Positions 41,646 through 49,272 of a DNA stretch of 64,000 nucleotides are shown in pieces. The position numbers were made by a program, and so were the translations under genes. The first letter of the stretch is position 1. Every line of letters begins with the position of its first letter. Source of the stretch: Castellaniella sp035707805 (GTDB lineage: Bacteria > Pseudomonadota > Gammaproteobacteria > Burkholderiales > Burkholderiaceae_B); NCBI GenBank assembly GCA_035707805.1, contig DASSTS010000010.1, positions 1 through 64,000 on the forward strand, read 5' to 3'. Below the pieces are notes generated by a model. That model made no database searches. It was not told the DNA's origin and saw only the letters and a program-made list of their open reading frames with translations.

Positions 41646-42089
41646 CTACAGCGGAGGCAGGCGCCGCCGGATGGGCATGCCCTTCACGATGCTGGTGTGC
41701 GTCCGCGCCACGTGATGCAAGGGCCCCAACAGGCGGTCCAGGTCGCCGACGTCGCGCAGGACGAGGCGGGCCACGAAGCAATCCTCGCCGGTGACCATCG
41801 AGCATTCCGTGATTTCGGGGGTGTCGAGCAGGATTTTTTCCACCTGCTTCAGCTTGCCTGGCACGGGTTCCACCCGCACCAGCGCCTCCAGCGTGTAGCC
41901 CAGGGCCGCAGGATCGAGCCGGATGCTGAAGCCTTGGATGGCGCCATCGTCCTCCATGCGGTGGATGCGTTCTCTGACCGCCGGAGCGGACAGGCCCACC
42001 TGCGCGCCGAGGTCGCGCAGGCTGACGCGCGAGTCGGCCGAGAGGACCCGGAGAATGTCGCGATCGACGGTATCGAGCGGTCTTTTCAT
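41646..42089 (-). CDS. Lrp/AsnC-family transcriptional regulator
   Basis: Encodes 147 residues. The helix-turn-helix VSLRDLGAQVGLSAPAVRERIHRMEDDGAI is at about residues 22-51, followed by the ligand-binding RAM domain (VRVEPVPGKLKQVEKILLDTPEITECSMVTGEDCFVARL). Proteins of this kind respond to amino acids and often control a divergent gene. Here the divergent neighbour is a PhzF-family gene 130 bases away, whose presumed promoter contains TATAAT. Regulation of that gene is therefore a reasonable guess. Confidence 0.92.
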   Translation of the reverse strand: MKRPLDTVDRDILRVLSADSRVSLRDLGAQVGLSAPAVRERIHRMEDDGAIQGFSIRLDPAALGYTLEALVRVEPVPGKLKQVEKILLDTPEITECSMVTGEDCFVARLVLRDVGDLDRLLGPLHHVARTHTSIVKGMPIRRRLPPL

Positions 42090-42219
42090 GATGTAAGGTT
42101 TACTTCATTCTTGGCTTAACAAAAGCTTGATGCTTGCGATATCTGCGTGACGATCAGCATGTCGCCGGCGGCTATCGAAAATTATAATGTGGGTTCGCAC
42201 AACTCAGGTGGGGATGCCC

Positions 42220-43068
42220 ATGAAGATCCAGAGAATCGCAGTTTTTGTCATGGACGGACGCGGCGGCAATCCCGCCGGCGTTGTCGTGGCGCCGCAGCTT
42301 CCTTCAGACCAGGAGATGCTGCGTATCGCAGGCGAAGTCGGCTATTCCGAAACCGCGTTCGCCGCTCGGAATGCGGACGCATGGGACACGCGCTATTTTT
42401 CTCCCGAGTCGGAGGTGCCTTTCTGCGGTCATGCGACCATCGCGCTGGGCGCTGCGCTGGCCGGCGAATACGGCGATGGCGCGTACGAACTCGCCTTGAG
42501 GCAGGGCCGTATCTCCGTTGAAGCCCGGGCCGAAGGAAACCAGGGCTACAGCACCCTGCGCTCGCCGCCTACCCGCAGTAGTGCCGTACCTGGCGACATG
42601 CTTGACGACGCCCTGCGGATATTCGGTTACGCCCGCGAGGACCTGGACCGCGATCTGCCGGCCATGCTGGCCAATGGCGGATCGCAACATCTGATCATCC
42701 CGCTGTGCAGCCGGAGCATCCTGGCGCGCATGGACTACGAGCTGGATGCTGGGCGGATCTTCATGCGTCGGCATGGCCTCGTGACCGCGGCCTTTGTCTG
42801 GCGGGAATCGGCACGTGTGTTTCATGCGCGCAATGCCTTCGCCTCGGGCGGGGTGCTGGAAGACCCGGCCACGGGCGCCGCCGCTGCCGCGCTCGCCGGC
42901 ATGCTGCGCGATCAGCGCTGGCTGTCCGAGGGGGACCTGACCGTCTACCAGGGCCACGACATGGGCAGCCCATCCAGAATCGATGTGTCGTTCTCGGGCC
43001 CTGCCGGCGCGCCGGTCAGCGTGGGCGGCGCTTCCGCCTTGATCGCCGGCACGGTGGCGGGCGAATAG
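42220..43068 (+). CDS. PhzF-family isomerase/epimerase-like protein
   Basis: Encodes 282 residues. PhzF proteins are two-lobed enzymes of the diaminopimelate-epimerase fold. The N-terminal lobe starts IQRIAVFVMDGRGGNPAGVV, and the likely catalytic Glu (Glu44) is in GYSETAF, as in PhzF. FSPESEVPFCGHATIALG near residue 67 and EDPATGAAAAALAGML near 210 are further family signatures. No phenazine genes are nearby, so it probably acts on another metabolite. I chose the ATG at 42220, preceded by GGTGGGG. A perfect TATAAT at 42183-42188 lies upstream. Confidence 0.87.
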   Translation: MKIQRIAVFVMDGRGGNPAGVVVAPQLPSDQEMLRIAGEVGYSETAFAARNADAWDTRYFSPESEVPFCGHATIALGAALAGEYGDGAYELALRQGRISVEARAEGNQGYSTLRSPPTRSSAVPGDMLDDALRIFGYAREDLDRDLPAMLANGGSQHLIIPLCSRSILARMDYELDAGRIFMRRHGLVTAAFVWRESARVFHARNAFASGGVLEDPATGAAAAALAGMLRDQRWLSEGDLTVYQGHDMGSPSRIDVSFSGPAGAPVSVGGASALIAGTVAGE

Positions 43069-43118
43069 GGAGGGGGAGACGGTGATCGCGGTGCAACGCT
43101 CGCGACGCCGGATGCGAT

Positions 43119-43130
43119 CGGATATATTGC
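43119..43130. promoter_or_regulatory. Possible single copy of the CAATATAT operator word before kdgK
   Basis: CGGATATATTGC reads GCAATATATCCG on the other strand and shares CAATATAT with the palindrome pair between eda and the FAH gene. It lies 90 bases upstream of kdgK. One imperfect copy is weak evidence; it gains weight only because the three genes belong to one pathway. Confidence 0.3.
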
Positions 43131-43143
43131 TACATCGGCGCGG

Positions 43144-43165
43144 CCGCCGCCATCGACGGCGGCGG
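43144..43165. other. GC-rich hairpin in the kdgK leader
   Basis: CCGCCGCC and GGCGGCGG form an 8-base stem around a six-base loop, 54 bases before the kdgK start. No T run follows, so it is not a usual terminator. It could shape the leader RNA or block read-through from the PhzF-family gene. Confidence 0.35.
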
Positions 43166-43219
43166 TGGACGGTGGGCGGGGCATCGACCCGGCGGATCTA
43201 ATTTTGGAGCAATGTCTGG

Positions 43220-44167
43220 ATGCGAGATCGCTTTGATGTGGTGACTTTTGGCGAGGCCATGGTGTTGCTGATCGCCGACCAGCCAGGCCCGCTCGATCAG
43301 GTCGATCGGTTCCACAAACGCACCGCGGGTGCGGAAACCAATGTGGCGATTGGCCTGGCCCGCTTGGGGCTCAGTGTTTCATGGGCGAGCCGCCTCGGGT
43401 GCGATTCCATGGGGCGCTACCTGTTGCGCAGCATCCAGGCCGAGGGCGTGGATTGTTCCCAGGTGCTGGAAGTCACGGACGCGCCCACCGGGATGATGAT
43501 GAAAGGCAAGGTGCTCGACGGCAGCGATCCTCCCATCGAATACCACCGCAGCGGGTCCGCCGCGAGCCGCATGACGCCTGCGGACATCGACGAGGACTGG
43601 TTGCTGAGCGCCAGGCATTTGCATGCGACCGGTGTGTTCGCGGGAGTCTCGGCGGGCTGTTTCGAGGTGGTCCGCCAGGCGATGAGCCTGATGCGGGCCG
43701 CGGGCCGCACCATATCCTTCGACCCCAATCTGCGGCCGGCCCTGTGGTCTTCCCCTGAAGCGATGCGCCGGGGCATCAATGAGCTGGCTTCGATGGCGGA
43801 CTGGGTCTTGCCCGGGCTCGAGGAAGGGCGCCTGTTGACGGGACTGCAGAGCCCCGAAGAAATCGCCGGTTTCTATCTGGACCGCGGAGCCCGCCTGGTG
43901 GTGCTCAAGCTGGGTGCGGAGGGCGCGTATTTCGACAATGGCAGAGAGCGCGGCCGCGTGCCGGCCTGCCGGGTCGAATCCGTGGTGGATACGGTGGGCG
44001 CCGGTGACGGATTTGCGGTGGGCGTCGTCAGCGGGCTGCTCGAGGGGCTGGAATTGCCGCAAGCGATCGCCCGGGGCGCCTGGATCGGCGCGCAGGCAGT
44101 GCAGGTGGTGGGCGACACGGAAGGCTTTCCGTCGCGGGCCGCCTTGCTTGCGGCTCAGGGCGCGTGA
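43220..44167 (+). CDS. kdgK: 2-keto-3-deoxygluconate (KDG) kinase, ribokinase family
   Basis: Encodes 315 residues. The N-terminus DVVTFGEAMVLLIAD and TAGAETNVAIGLARLG are typical PfkB/ribokinase features, and the catalytic DTVGAGDGFAVG is near residues 257-268. The overall pattern (GRYLLRSIQAEGVDCSQV, then YHRSGSAASRM near residue 113) fits KDG kinases, which make KDPG from 2-keto-3-deoxygluconate. The gene for KDPG aldolase is convergent 21 bases downstream, completing the pair. Another ribokinase-family specificity cannot be excluded. Confidence 0.85.
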   Translation: MRDRFDVVTFGEAMVLLIADQPGPLDQVDRFHKRTAGAETNVAIGLARLGLSVSWASRLGCDSMGRYLLRSIQAEGVDCSQVLEVTDAPTGMMMKGKVLDGSDPPIEYHRSGSAASRMTPADIDEDWLLSARHLHATGVFAGVSAGCFEVVRQAMSLMRAAGRTISFDPNLRPALWSSPEAMRRGINELASMADWVLPGLEEGRLLTGLQSPEEIAGFYLDRGARLVVLKLGAEGAYFDNGRERGRVPACRVESVVDTVGAGDGFAVGVVSGLLEGLELPQAIARGAWIGAQAVQVVGDTEGFPSRAALLAAQGA

Positions 44168-44188
44168 TTCCCCGGATTTTTCAGCCTT

Positions 44189-44824
44189 TCAAGGCTTGCA
44201 ATCTTCGGCGATCTTGCACGCCTGGCGGGCCAGCTCGGTGATGACTTGCCACTGCGCGTCGTGCATCGCCTGTTTCGGCGTCAGCCACGAGCCTCCGACG
44301 CATTCCACGTTCGGCAAGGACAGGTACGCGCCCATATTGCCGGTGTGAATGCCGCCCGTGGGGCAAAAGACCAGATCGGGCAGCGGCCCGTGCCAGGCCT
44401 TGAGCAATGCCGTTCCGCCCACGGCTTCCGCGGGGAAAAGTTTCTGCGCGAGGAATCCCTGATCCGCAGCCCGCATGGCCTCGCTTGCCGTGGCAACGCC
44501 GGGCAGAAAGGGGATGCCGCCCGATTGTGCGGCCTTTGACAACTCGGGCGTCAGTCCCGGGCTGATCGCGAACTGGGCCCCGGCCTCCAGCGCCGCATCC
44601 AGTTGCCGCGCCGTGCGGACGGTTCCCGCGCCGACCAGCGCCTCGGGGACCTGGTCCCGGATGGCCCGGATGGCCGCGAGGGCGACATCGGACCGCAGGG
44701 TCACTTCCAGCGTCCGGATGTTGCCCGCCACGAGGGCGCGTGCCAGATGGACTGCGCCATCCACGTCTTGAATCACAATGACCGGCATGACGGGACTGCA
44801 TTTGAGGAGTTCCAGGGTATTCAT
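44189..44824 (-). CDS. eda: 2-dehydro-3-deoxy-phosphogluconate (KDPG) aldolase
   Basis: Encodes 211 residues from the ATG at 44824. The Schiff-base lysine lies in AQKLFPAEAVGG near residue 128. TLRSDVALAAIRAIRDQVPEALVGAGTV near residue 43 and the phosphate loop CPTGGI near 150 are family features. The enzyme splits KDPG to pyruvate and glyceraldehyde 3-phosphate. Its N-terminal MNTLELLKCSPVMPVIVI is typical; longer starts run into the AT-rich promoter. It is divergent from the FAH-family gene, sharing a 152-base region that holds two palindromes. Confidence 0.92.
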   Translation of the reverse strand: MNTLELLKCSPVMPVIVIQDVDGAVHLARALVAGNIRTLEVTLRSDVALAAIRAIRDQVPEALVGAGTVRTARQLDAALEAGAQFAISPGLTPELSKAAQSGGIPFLPGVATASEAMRAADQGFLAQKLFPAEAVGGTALLKAWHGPLPDLVFCPTGGIHTGNMGAYLSLPNVECVGGSWLTPKQAMHDAQWQVITELARQACKIAEDCKP

Positions 44825-44879
44825 GGGCGGTACGCGTCGGTGAAAGAAGGTGGGGCCATCAGTGTATCGTACGACGCAG

Positions 44880-44913
44880 TCCAATATATTGGAATTAAAA
44901 ACAATATGTTGTT
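44880..44913. promoter_or_regulatory. Tandem palindromic operators between eda and the FAH-family gene
   Basis: Two 14-base palindromes lie with centres 20 bases apart, about two helical turns. The first, TCCAATATATTGGA (44880-44893), is perfect; the second, AACAATATGTTGTT (44900-44913), is nearly so. They share CAATATRTTG. Both divergent genes would be within reach. The window encodes one obvious candidate regulator of the pathway, an IclR protein at 52.5 kb, and IclR-type sites often have TTCCA/TGGAA arms. Binding is inference. Confidence 0.6.
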
Positions 44914-44976
44914 CGGTCCCGCGGTGCGTTGTTAGACTGCCCTGGTTTTCAGCCATCGGGCCTGGGCAACGCAAAC

Positions 44977-46155
44977 ATGAACAAGACAAGTCATCTGCCT
45001 CTGGATATGGACAGAGCCCTGCTCGTGGGACGAGTCTGGCGTCCCGGATCGCGCGGCGGTCCGAGCGTGGTGCTGGTCAGGGACGGGCAGGTGCTCGATA
45101 TTTCCCGATACGCACCCACCATGGCGGACCTGCTGGACCGCGACGATTGCGTCGAGTTCGTCCGCAGGCTGCCGGCGGACGTGATCTGCCCGGTGGACGA
45201 GTTGATGCATGACAGCCTGAACCGCACGGTGGGCAGCGATGCCGCAGTGCTGTGCGCGCCGTGCGACCTCCAGGTCGTGAAGGCCTCGGGCGTCACGTTC
45301 CTGGTCAGCCTGCTGGAACGGATCATCGAGGAAAAGGCGGGCGGCGACGCCGCGGAGGCCCGTGCCATCCGCGAGTCCCTGCAAACCTCGATCGGGGCCG
45401 AGCTCTCGGCGGTCCGTCCCGGATCGGCGACCGCCCGGCAATTGAAGGAAACCTTGATCCAGCGCGGCGAATGGTCGCAGTACCTGGAGGTCGCCATCGG
45501 CCCGGATGCCGAGATCTTTTCCAAGGCGCCCCCGATGGCCTCGGTCGGGCAGGGTGCGCCCATCGGACTGCATCCGGACTCCCAATGGAACAACCCCGAG
45601 CCCGAGATCGTCCTGGCCGTCGACAGCCGGGGACATGCCAAGGGCGCCACGCTGGGCAATGACGTCAATCTGCGCGACATCGAGGGCCGCAGCGCGCTGC
45701 TGCTCGGGCGAGCCAAGGACAACAACGGTTCTTGCTCGATCGGCCCCTTCATCCGCCTGTTCGACGGGCACTTTACCTTGGACTCGGTCCGCCAGGCCGA
45801 GGTTGCGCTGCTGATCGAAGGCGCCGACGGATTCCGCCTGGACGGCGTGAGCCATATGGAACGGATCAGCCGCGATCCGCTGGACCTGGTGGCCCAGGCC
45901 TATGGCGATCATCATCAGTATCCGGACGGCTTCATGCTGTTCCTGGGCACCATGTTCTCGCCGGTCAAGGACCGCGGTGCGCCCGGGGCCGGGTTTACGC
46001 ACCATCTGGGCGATGTGGTGACCATTTCCTCGCCGCTGCTGGGCGCCCTGGTCAACGAGGTTCAGCTGTCTACCGAAATACCGCGGTGGACGTTCGGCAT
46101 CCGCGCGCTTTACCGCAACCTGGCGATGCGCGGGCTGCTGGCCGACGACGGGTGA
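44977..46155 (+). CDS. XylX-like fumarylacetoacetate hydrolase-family dehydratase
   Basis: Encodes 392 residues. The FAH fold fills the C-terminal half: WNNPEPEIVLAVDSRG near residue 202 with the metal-binding Glu, LGNDVNLRDIEGRSALLLGRAKDNNGSC near 228, and GTMFSPVKDRGAPGAGFTHHLGD near 323. From memory the sequence resembles Caulobacter XylX (2-keto-3-deoxyxylonate dehydratase) along its whole length, for example EVAIGPDAEIF and DPLDLVAQAYGDHHQYPDGF. That enzyme makes alpha-ketoglutarate semialdehyde from a C5 keto-deoxy acid. I chose the ATG at 44977; upstream in-frame codons fall in the promoter. The FAH family is broad, so the substrate is tentative. Confidence 0.75.
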   Translation: MNKTSHLPLDMDRALLVGRVWRPGSRGGPSVVLVRDGQVLDISRYAPTMADLLDRDDCVEFVRRLPADVICPVDELMHDSLNRTVGSDAAVLCAPCDLQVVKASGVTFLVSLLERIIEEKAGGDAAEARAIRESLQTSIGAELSAVRPGSATARQLKETLIQRGEWSQYLEVAIGPDAEIFSKAPPMASVGQGAPIGLHPDSQWNNPEPEIVLAVDSRGHAKGATLGNDVNLRDIEGRSALLLGRAKDNNGSCSIGPFIRLFDGHFTLDSVRQAEVALLIEGADGFRLDGVSHMERISRDPLDLVAQAYGDHHQYPDGFMLFLGTMFSPVKDRGAPGAGFTHHLGDVVTISSPLLGALVNEVQLSTEIPRWTFGIRALYRNLAMRGLLADDG

Positions 46156-46238
46156 AACGGCGCCCATGACGGCATTTTAAAAAAGAATCGTCTTTCTTCG
46201 ATGACGACACGATATTGAGACCAAAGGAGCCACCCCTA

Positions 46239-46796
46239 ATGCAAGGGAATCACAAATCTCGGATGGCATCCGGAGCCAAAAGGCTTTCGGATCTGCTGTT
46301 CTCTGTACTGACATCTTTCCTGGCGATCTGCGTACTCGTCATGCTGGTGCTGGTTTTCAGCAATGTCGTCTTGCGCTACGGCTTCAACTCCGGAATCAAT
46401 ATATCCAGTGAAATCGCGCGCTTGTCCTTTGTCTGGCTGATTTTCGGAGGTTCGGTCCTCGCGCTCAGGGCTCGCGAGCACCTCGCCATCAACATGCTCA
46501 TCGACCGCCTGTCCCCCCAGGTACAGAAGATCGTACATCTGGTACGCCAGGTGGTCATTCTGTGGGTGTTATGGCTGATCATCGAGGGCGGCTGGAGCCA
46601 GACCCTGATCGGCATGAGCACGGTCACTCCGGTGGCGGGGATGCCGATCGCGGTGTTCAGCGGCGCTGTCTTCCTGTCCGCCGTGATCATGGCGGTGATG
46701 ATTGTCCTGGATTTTTTCGTTGCCTTGGGCACGCCCGCGAATTCAGAGAACATCCGGGTGTTCCGCACCTCTGTCGATAACATCGAGGAGATCTAG
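46239..46796 (+). CDS. dctQ: TRAP transporter small membrane subunit (DctQ family)
   Basis: Encodes 185 residues with four membrane helices, as usual for DctQ: SVLTSFLAICVLVMLVLVFSNVVLRYGF, then ISSEIARLSFVWLIFGGSVLALRAREHL. The RxxxHL pattern after the second helix is typical. It pairs with the large DctM subunit, which starts four bases later, to import a carboxylate or sugar acid delivered by the periplasmic DctP protein. AAAGGAG precedes the ATG at 46239. Confidence 0.92.
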   Translation: MQGNHKSRMASGAKRLSDLLFSVLTSFLAICVLVMLVLVFSNVVLRYGFNSGINISSEIARLSFVWLIFGGSVLALRAREHLAINMLIDRLSPQVQKIVHLVRQVVILWVLWLIIEGGWSQTLIGMSTVTPVAGMPIAVFSGAVFLSAVIMAVMIVLDFFVALGTPANSENIRVFRTSVDNIEEI

Positions 46797-46800
46797 GCAA

Positions 46801-48081
46801 ATGGACGTCCTCATTTTTATCGGAACCCTGCTGGGATTCATGGCCTTCGGGATGCCGATTGCCTTCGCCTTGTTGCTGAGTGCGATTGCGCTGATGTTCC
46901 ATCTGTCGTTCTTCGACCCGCAGATCATCGCGCAAAACATGCTCACGGGGGCCGACAACTTCTCCTTGATGGCTGTGCCTCTGTTCATTCTGGCCGGTGA
47001 GACCATGAACGCGGGCGGGATGTCACGGCGCCTGGTGTATATGGCGACCACGCTGGTCGGGCATATCAAGGGGGGGCTGGGCTATGTCGCCATCATGGCC
47101 AGCGTGTTGCTGGCGGCTTTGTCCGGATCGGCTGTCGCTGATGCGGCCGCTTTGGCTGCCCTGCTGGTCCCCATGCTGCGTTCGCAGGGCTATGACCTGG
47201 AAAAGTCGACGGGGCTGATCGCGGCCGGCGGCATCATCGCCCCCATCATTCCGCCCTCGATTTCATTCATCATCTTCGGTGTTGCGGCGAACGTATCGGT
47301 GACCAAGCTGTTCATAGCGGGCATCGTCCCCGGCCTGCTCATGGGTCTCGCCCTGGCGGGGGTGTGGGCATTCACGATACGGCGTTCGATGGGCATCAGG
47401 ATGGCGCCGAAAGAAAGCGCGGCCGTCCGGATGAGTGCATTCAAAGATTCCATCTGGGCCTTGTTTCTGCCGGTCATCATCATCGGCGGGCTGCGGGGCG
47501 GCATCTTTACGCCGACCGAGGCAGGGGCGGTGGCAACCGCCTATGCGCTGGTGGTGGGCATTCTCGTCTACCGTGAAATCAATCTGCAGATCCTCTATCG
47601 AATCCTCGTCAATACGGCCCGGACCACCAGCGTGGTGATGTATCTGGTCGCCGCCGCGCTCGTGACGTCCTACATGATCACGCTGGCGGATCTGCCCGGT
47701 CAGCTCATCGATCTCCTGGGGCCGTTGACGGATTCTCCGAAGCTGTTGATGTTCTGCATCGTGATCGTGCTGACGCTGATCGGCACCGCCATGGACCTGA
47801 CTCCGACGATTCTGATCCTGGCGCCGGTGATGATGCCTGTGATCCAGAAAGCCGGTATCGACCCGATTTATTTCGGGGTGATTTTCGTCATCGTCGGGTG
47901 CGTGGGCTTGCTGACGCCTCCGGTGGGCACGGTGTTGAACGTGGTGTGCGGGGTTGCACGGGTCCGGATGGAGGACGTGATCAAGGGCGTGATGCCCTAC
48001 GTCATCACCTACACCATCCTGGTGGTGCTGATGGTGGTTTTCCCGCAAATCGTACTCACCCCCTTGGGGTGGTTTTACTAG
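46801..48081 (+). CDS. dctM: TRAP transporter large membrane subunit (DctM family)
   Basis: Encodes 426 residues with about twelve membrane helices. GMPIAFALLLSAIALMF near residue 17, AALSGSAVADAAALAALLVPML near 100, and IAPIIPPSISFIIFGVAANVS near 147 are conserved DctM features. It carries the Na+-coupled transport pathway. Starts four bases after dctQ, and the periplasmic component follows, an unusual order in which dctP is last. Confidence 0.95.
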   Translation: MDVLIFIGTLLGFMAFGMPIAFALLLSAIALMFHLSFFDPQIIAQNMLTGADNFSLMAVPLFILAGETMNAGGMSRRLVYMATTLVGHIKGGLGYVAIMASVLLAALSGSAVADAAALAALLVPMLRSQGYDLEKSTGLIAAGGIIAPIIPPSISFIIFGVAANVSVTKLFIAGIVPGLLMGLALAGVWAFTIRRSMGIRMAPKESAAVRMSAFKDSIWALFLPVIIIGGLRGGIFTPTEAGAVATAYALVVGILVYREINLQILYRILVNTARTTSVVMYLVAAALVTSYMITLADLPGQLIDLLGPLTDSPKLLMFCIVIVLTLIGTAMDLTPTILILAPVMMPVIQKAGIDPIYFGVIFVIVGCVGLLTPPVGTVLNVVCGVARVRMEDVIKGVMPYVITYTILVVLMVVFPQIVLTPLGWFY

Positions 48082-48154
48082 AAGCCGGAGCGCACGCACC
48101 GTGGTCTGGCCACGGCGCGGGCAAACTGGCACTCATTTGATAGGACGGAGACAA

Positions 48155-49189
48155 ATGACAATGGATATGAAAAGACGCATGAGCCTCAAGGCTTCGGTGC
48201 TGGGCCTGGCCGCGGCCATGACCCTGGGGCTTGCCAGCACGTCAGTGATGGCGAAGGACATCAATTCGCGCATCATCCGCTTCGGCTACGGCCTGGCCGA
48301 TTCCAGCCCCAGCGGCCATGCGGTGCGGTTCTTCGCCGAGGAGGTCAGCAAGCTCAGCGATGGCAAGATGAAGGTGAAGACCTACGGCAATGGATCGCTG
48401 GGCTCCGACGAGCAAATGCAGAACGCATTGATCGGCGGCTCCCAGGAGATCACTTTCGTCTCCACGGCGCCCCTGGCCGGCCTGGTCAAGGGATTCGGCG
48501 TGTTCGATCTGCCCTTCCTGTTCGACAACGAGAAAGTGGCCGATGCGGTGCTGGACGGGCCGGCCGGTCAAAAGCTGCTCGATACGCTGCCTGCAAAAGG
48601 CTTGATCGGCCTGCTGTATTGGGAAAACGGTTTCCGCAACATCACCAATTCGCGCCATGAAATCTCGAAGATGGAAGACATCAAGGGGATCAAGCTGCGG
48701 GTGATGCAAAACGAAGTGGCGCTGGCCGTTTTCAATGGCCTGGGCGCCAACGCCATTCCCATGCCGTTCACCGAGCTCTTTACTGCGCTGGAGACCAAGA
48801 CGGTCGATGGCCAGGAAAACCCGCTCAGCACGATCAAGACGAGCAAGTTCTACGAGGTCCAGCCCTATTTGACGATTTCCAACCACGTCTACACGCCTTT
48901 CGTATTGCTGGCCTCGAAGCGCTGGTGGGACGGCCTGACCGCGGACGAACAGGATGTGCTCAAGCAGGCCGCCAAGACCTCGCAGGCCTATCAACGCAAG
49001 ATCAGCCGCAAAGCCGACAGCGAGTCCCTGCAGTTCATCAAGGACAAGGGCGTGAAGGTGTCCAAATTCTCTCCTGAGGAAAAGGAGAAGATCCGGACGA
49101 CGCTCGAGCCGATCGTGGCCAAGCTGCGTACGGAAATCGGACCCGAAACGGTCGATGAAGTCATGCAGGCCGCCAAGAACGCTCAATAA
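48155..49189 (+). CDS. dctP: TRAP transporter periplasmic substrate-binding protein (DctP family)
   Basis: Encodes 344 residues. A signal peptide ends near residue 33 (STSVMA before KD). The mature protein has the DctP fold: IIRFGYGLADSSPSGHAVRFFAEEVSKLSDGKMKVKTYGNGSLGSD near residue 40, and the GIKLRVMQNEVALAVFNGLGANAIPMPFTELFTALETKTVDGQENP region near 175-220, which holds the Arg that binds a substrate carboxylate. The neighbouring dehydratases point to an aldonic or uronic acid as ligand. GGAG lies just before the ATG. A strong hairpin follows the gene. Confidence 0.94.
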   Translation: MTMDMKRRMSLKASVLGLAAAMTLGLASTSVMAKDINSRIIRFGYGLADSSPSGHAVRFFAEEVSKLSDGKMKVKTYGNGSLGSDEQMQNALIGGSQEITFVSTAPLAGLVKGFGVFDLPFLFDNEKVADAVLDGPAGQKLLDTLPAKGLIGLLYWENGFRNITNSRHEISKMEDIKGIKLRVMQNEVALAVFNGLGANAIPMPFTELFTALETKTVDGQENPLSTIKTSKFYEVQPYLTISNHVYTPFVLLASKRWWDGLTADEQDVLKQAAKTSQAYQRKISRKADSESLQFIKDKGVKVSKFSPEEKEKIRTTLEPIVAKLRTEIGPETVDEVMQAAKNAQ

Positions 49190-49206
49190 GGCCTTATTGT
49201 TGTTGA

Positions 49207-49237
49207 ACCAAGCCACCGAGATCATCGGTGGCTTGGT
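49207..49237 (+). other. Strong stem-loop between dctP and the dehydratase gene
   Basis: A perfect 13-base-pair stem (ACCAAGCCACCGA against its complement) around a GATCA loop lies 17 bases after the dctP stop. There is no immediate T run, the next T tract being about 15 bases further on. Such hairpins after binding-protein genes often protect the upstream mRNA or attenuate read-through, so that the binding protein is made in excess. It could also act as a weak terminator. Confidence 0.6.
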
Positions 49238-49272
49238 CACGTCTCAGAGTCTATTTTTTGGAAAGGCGTTTT

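Noticed and set aside
42220..43068. Phenazine biosynthesis cluster
   Set aside because: Only a PhzF-family protein is present; no other phz gene is nearby, and the family has broad roles.
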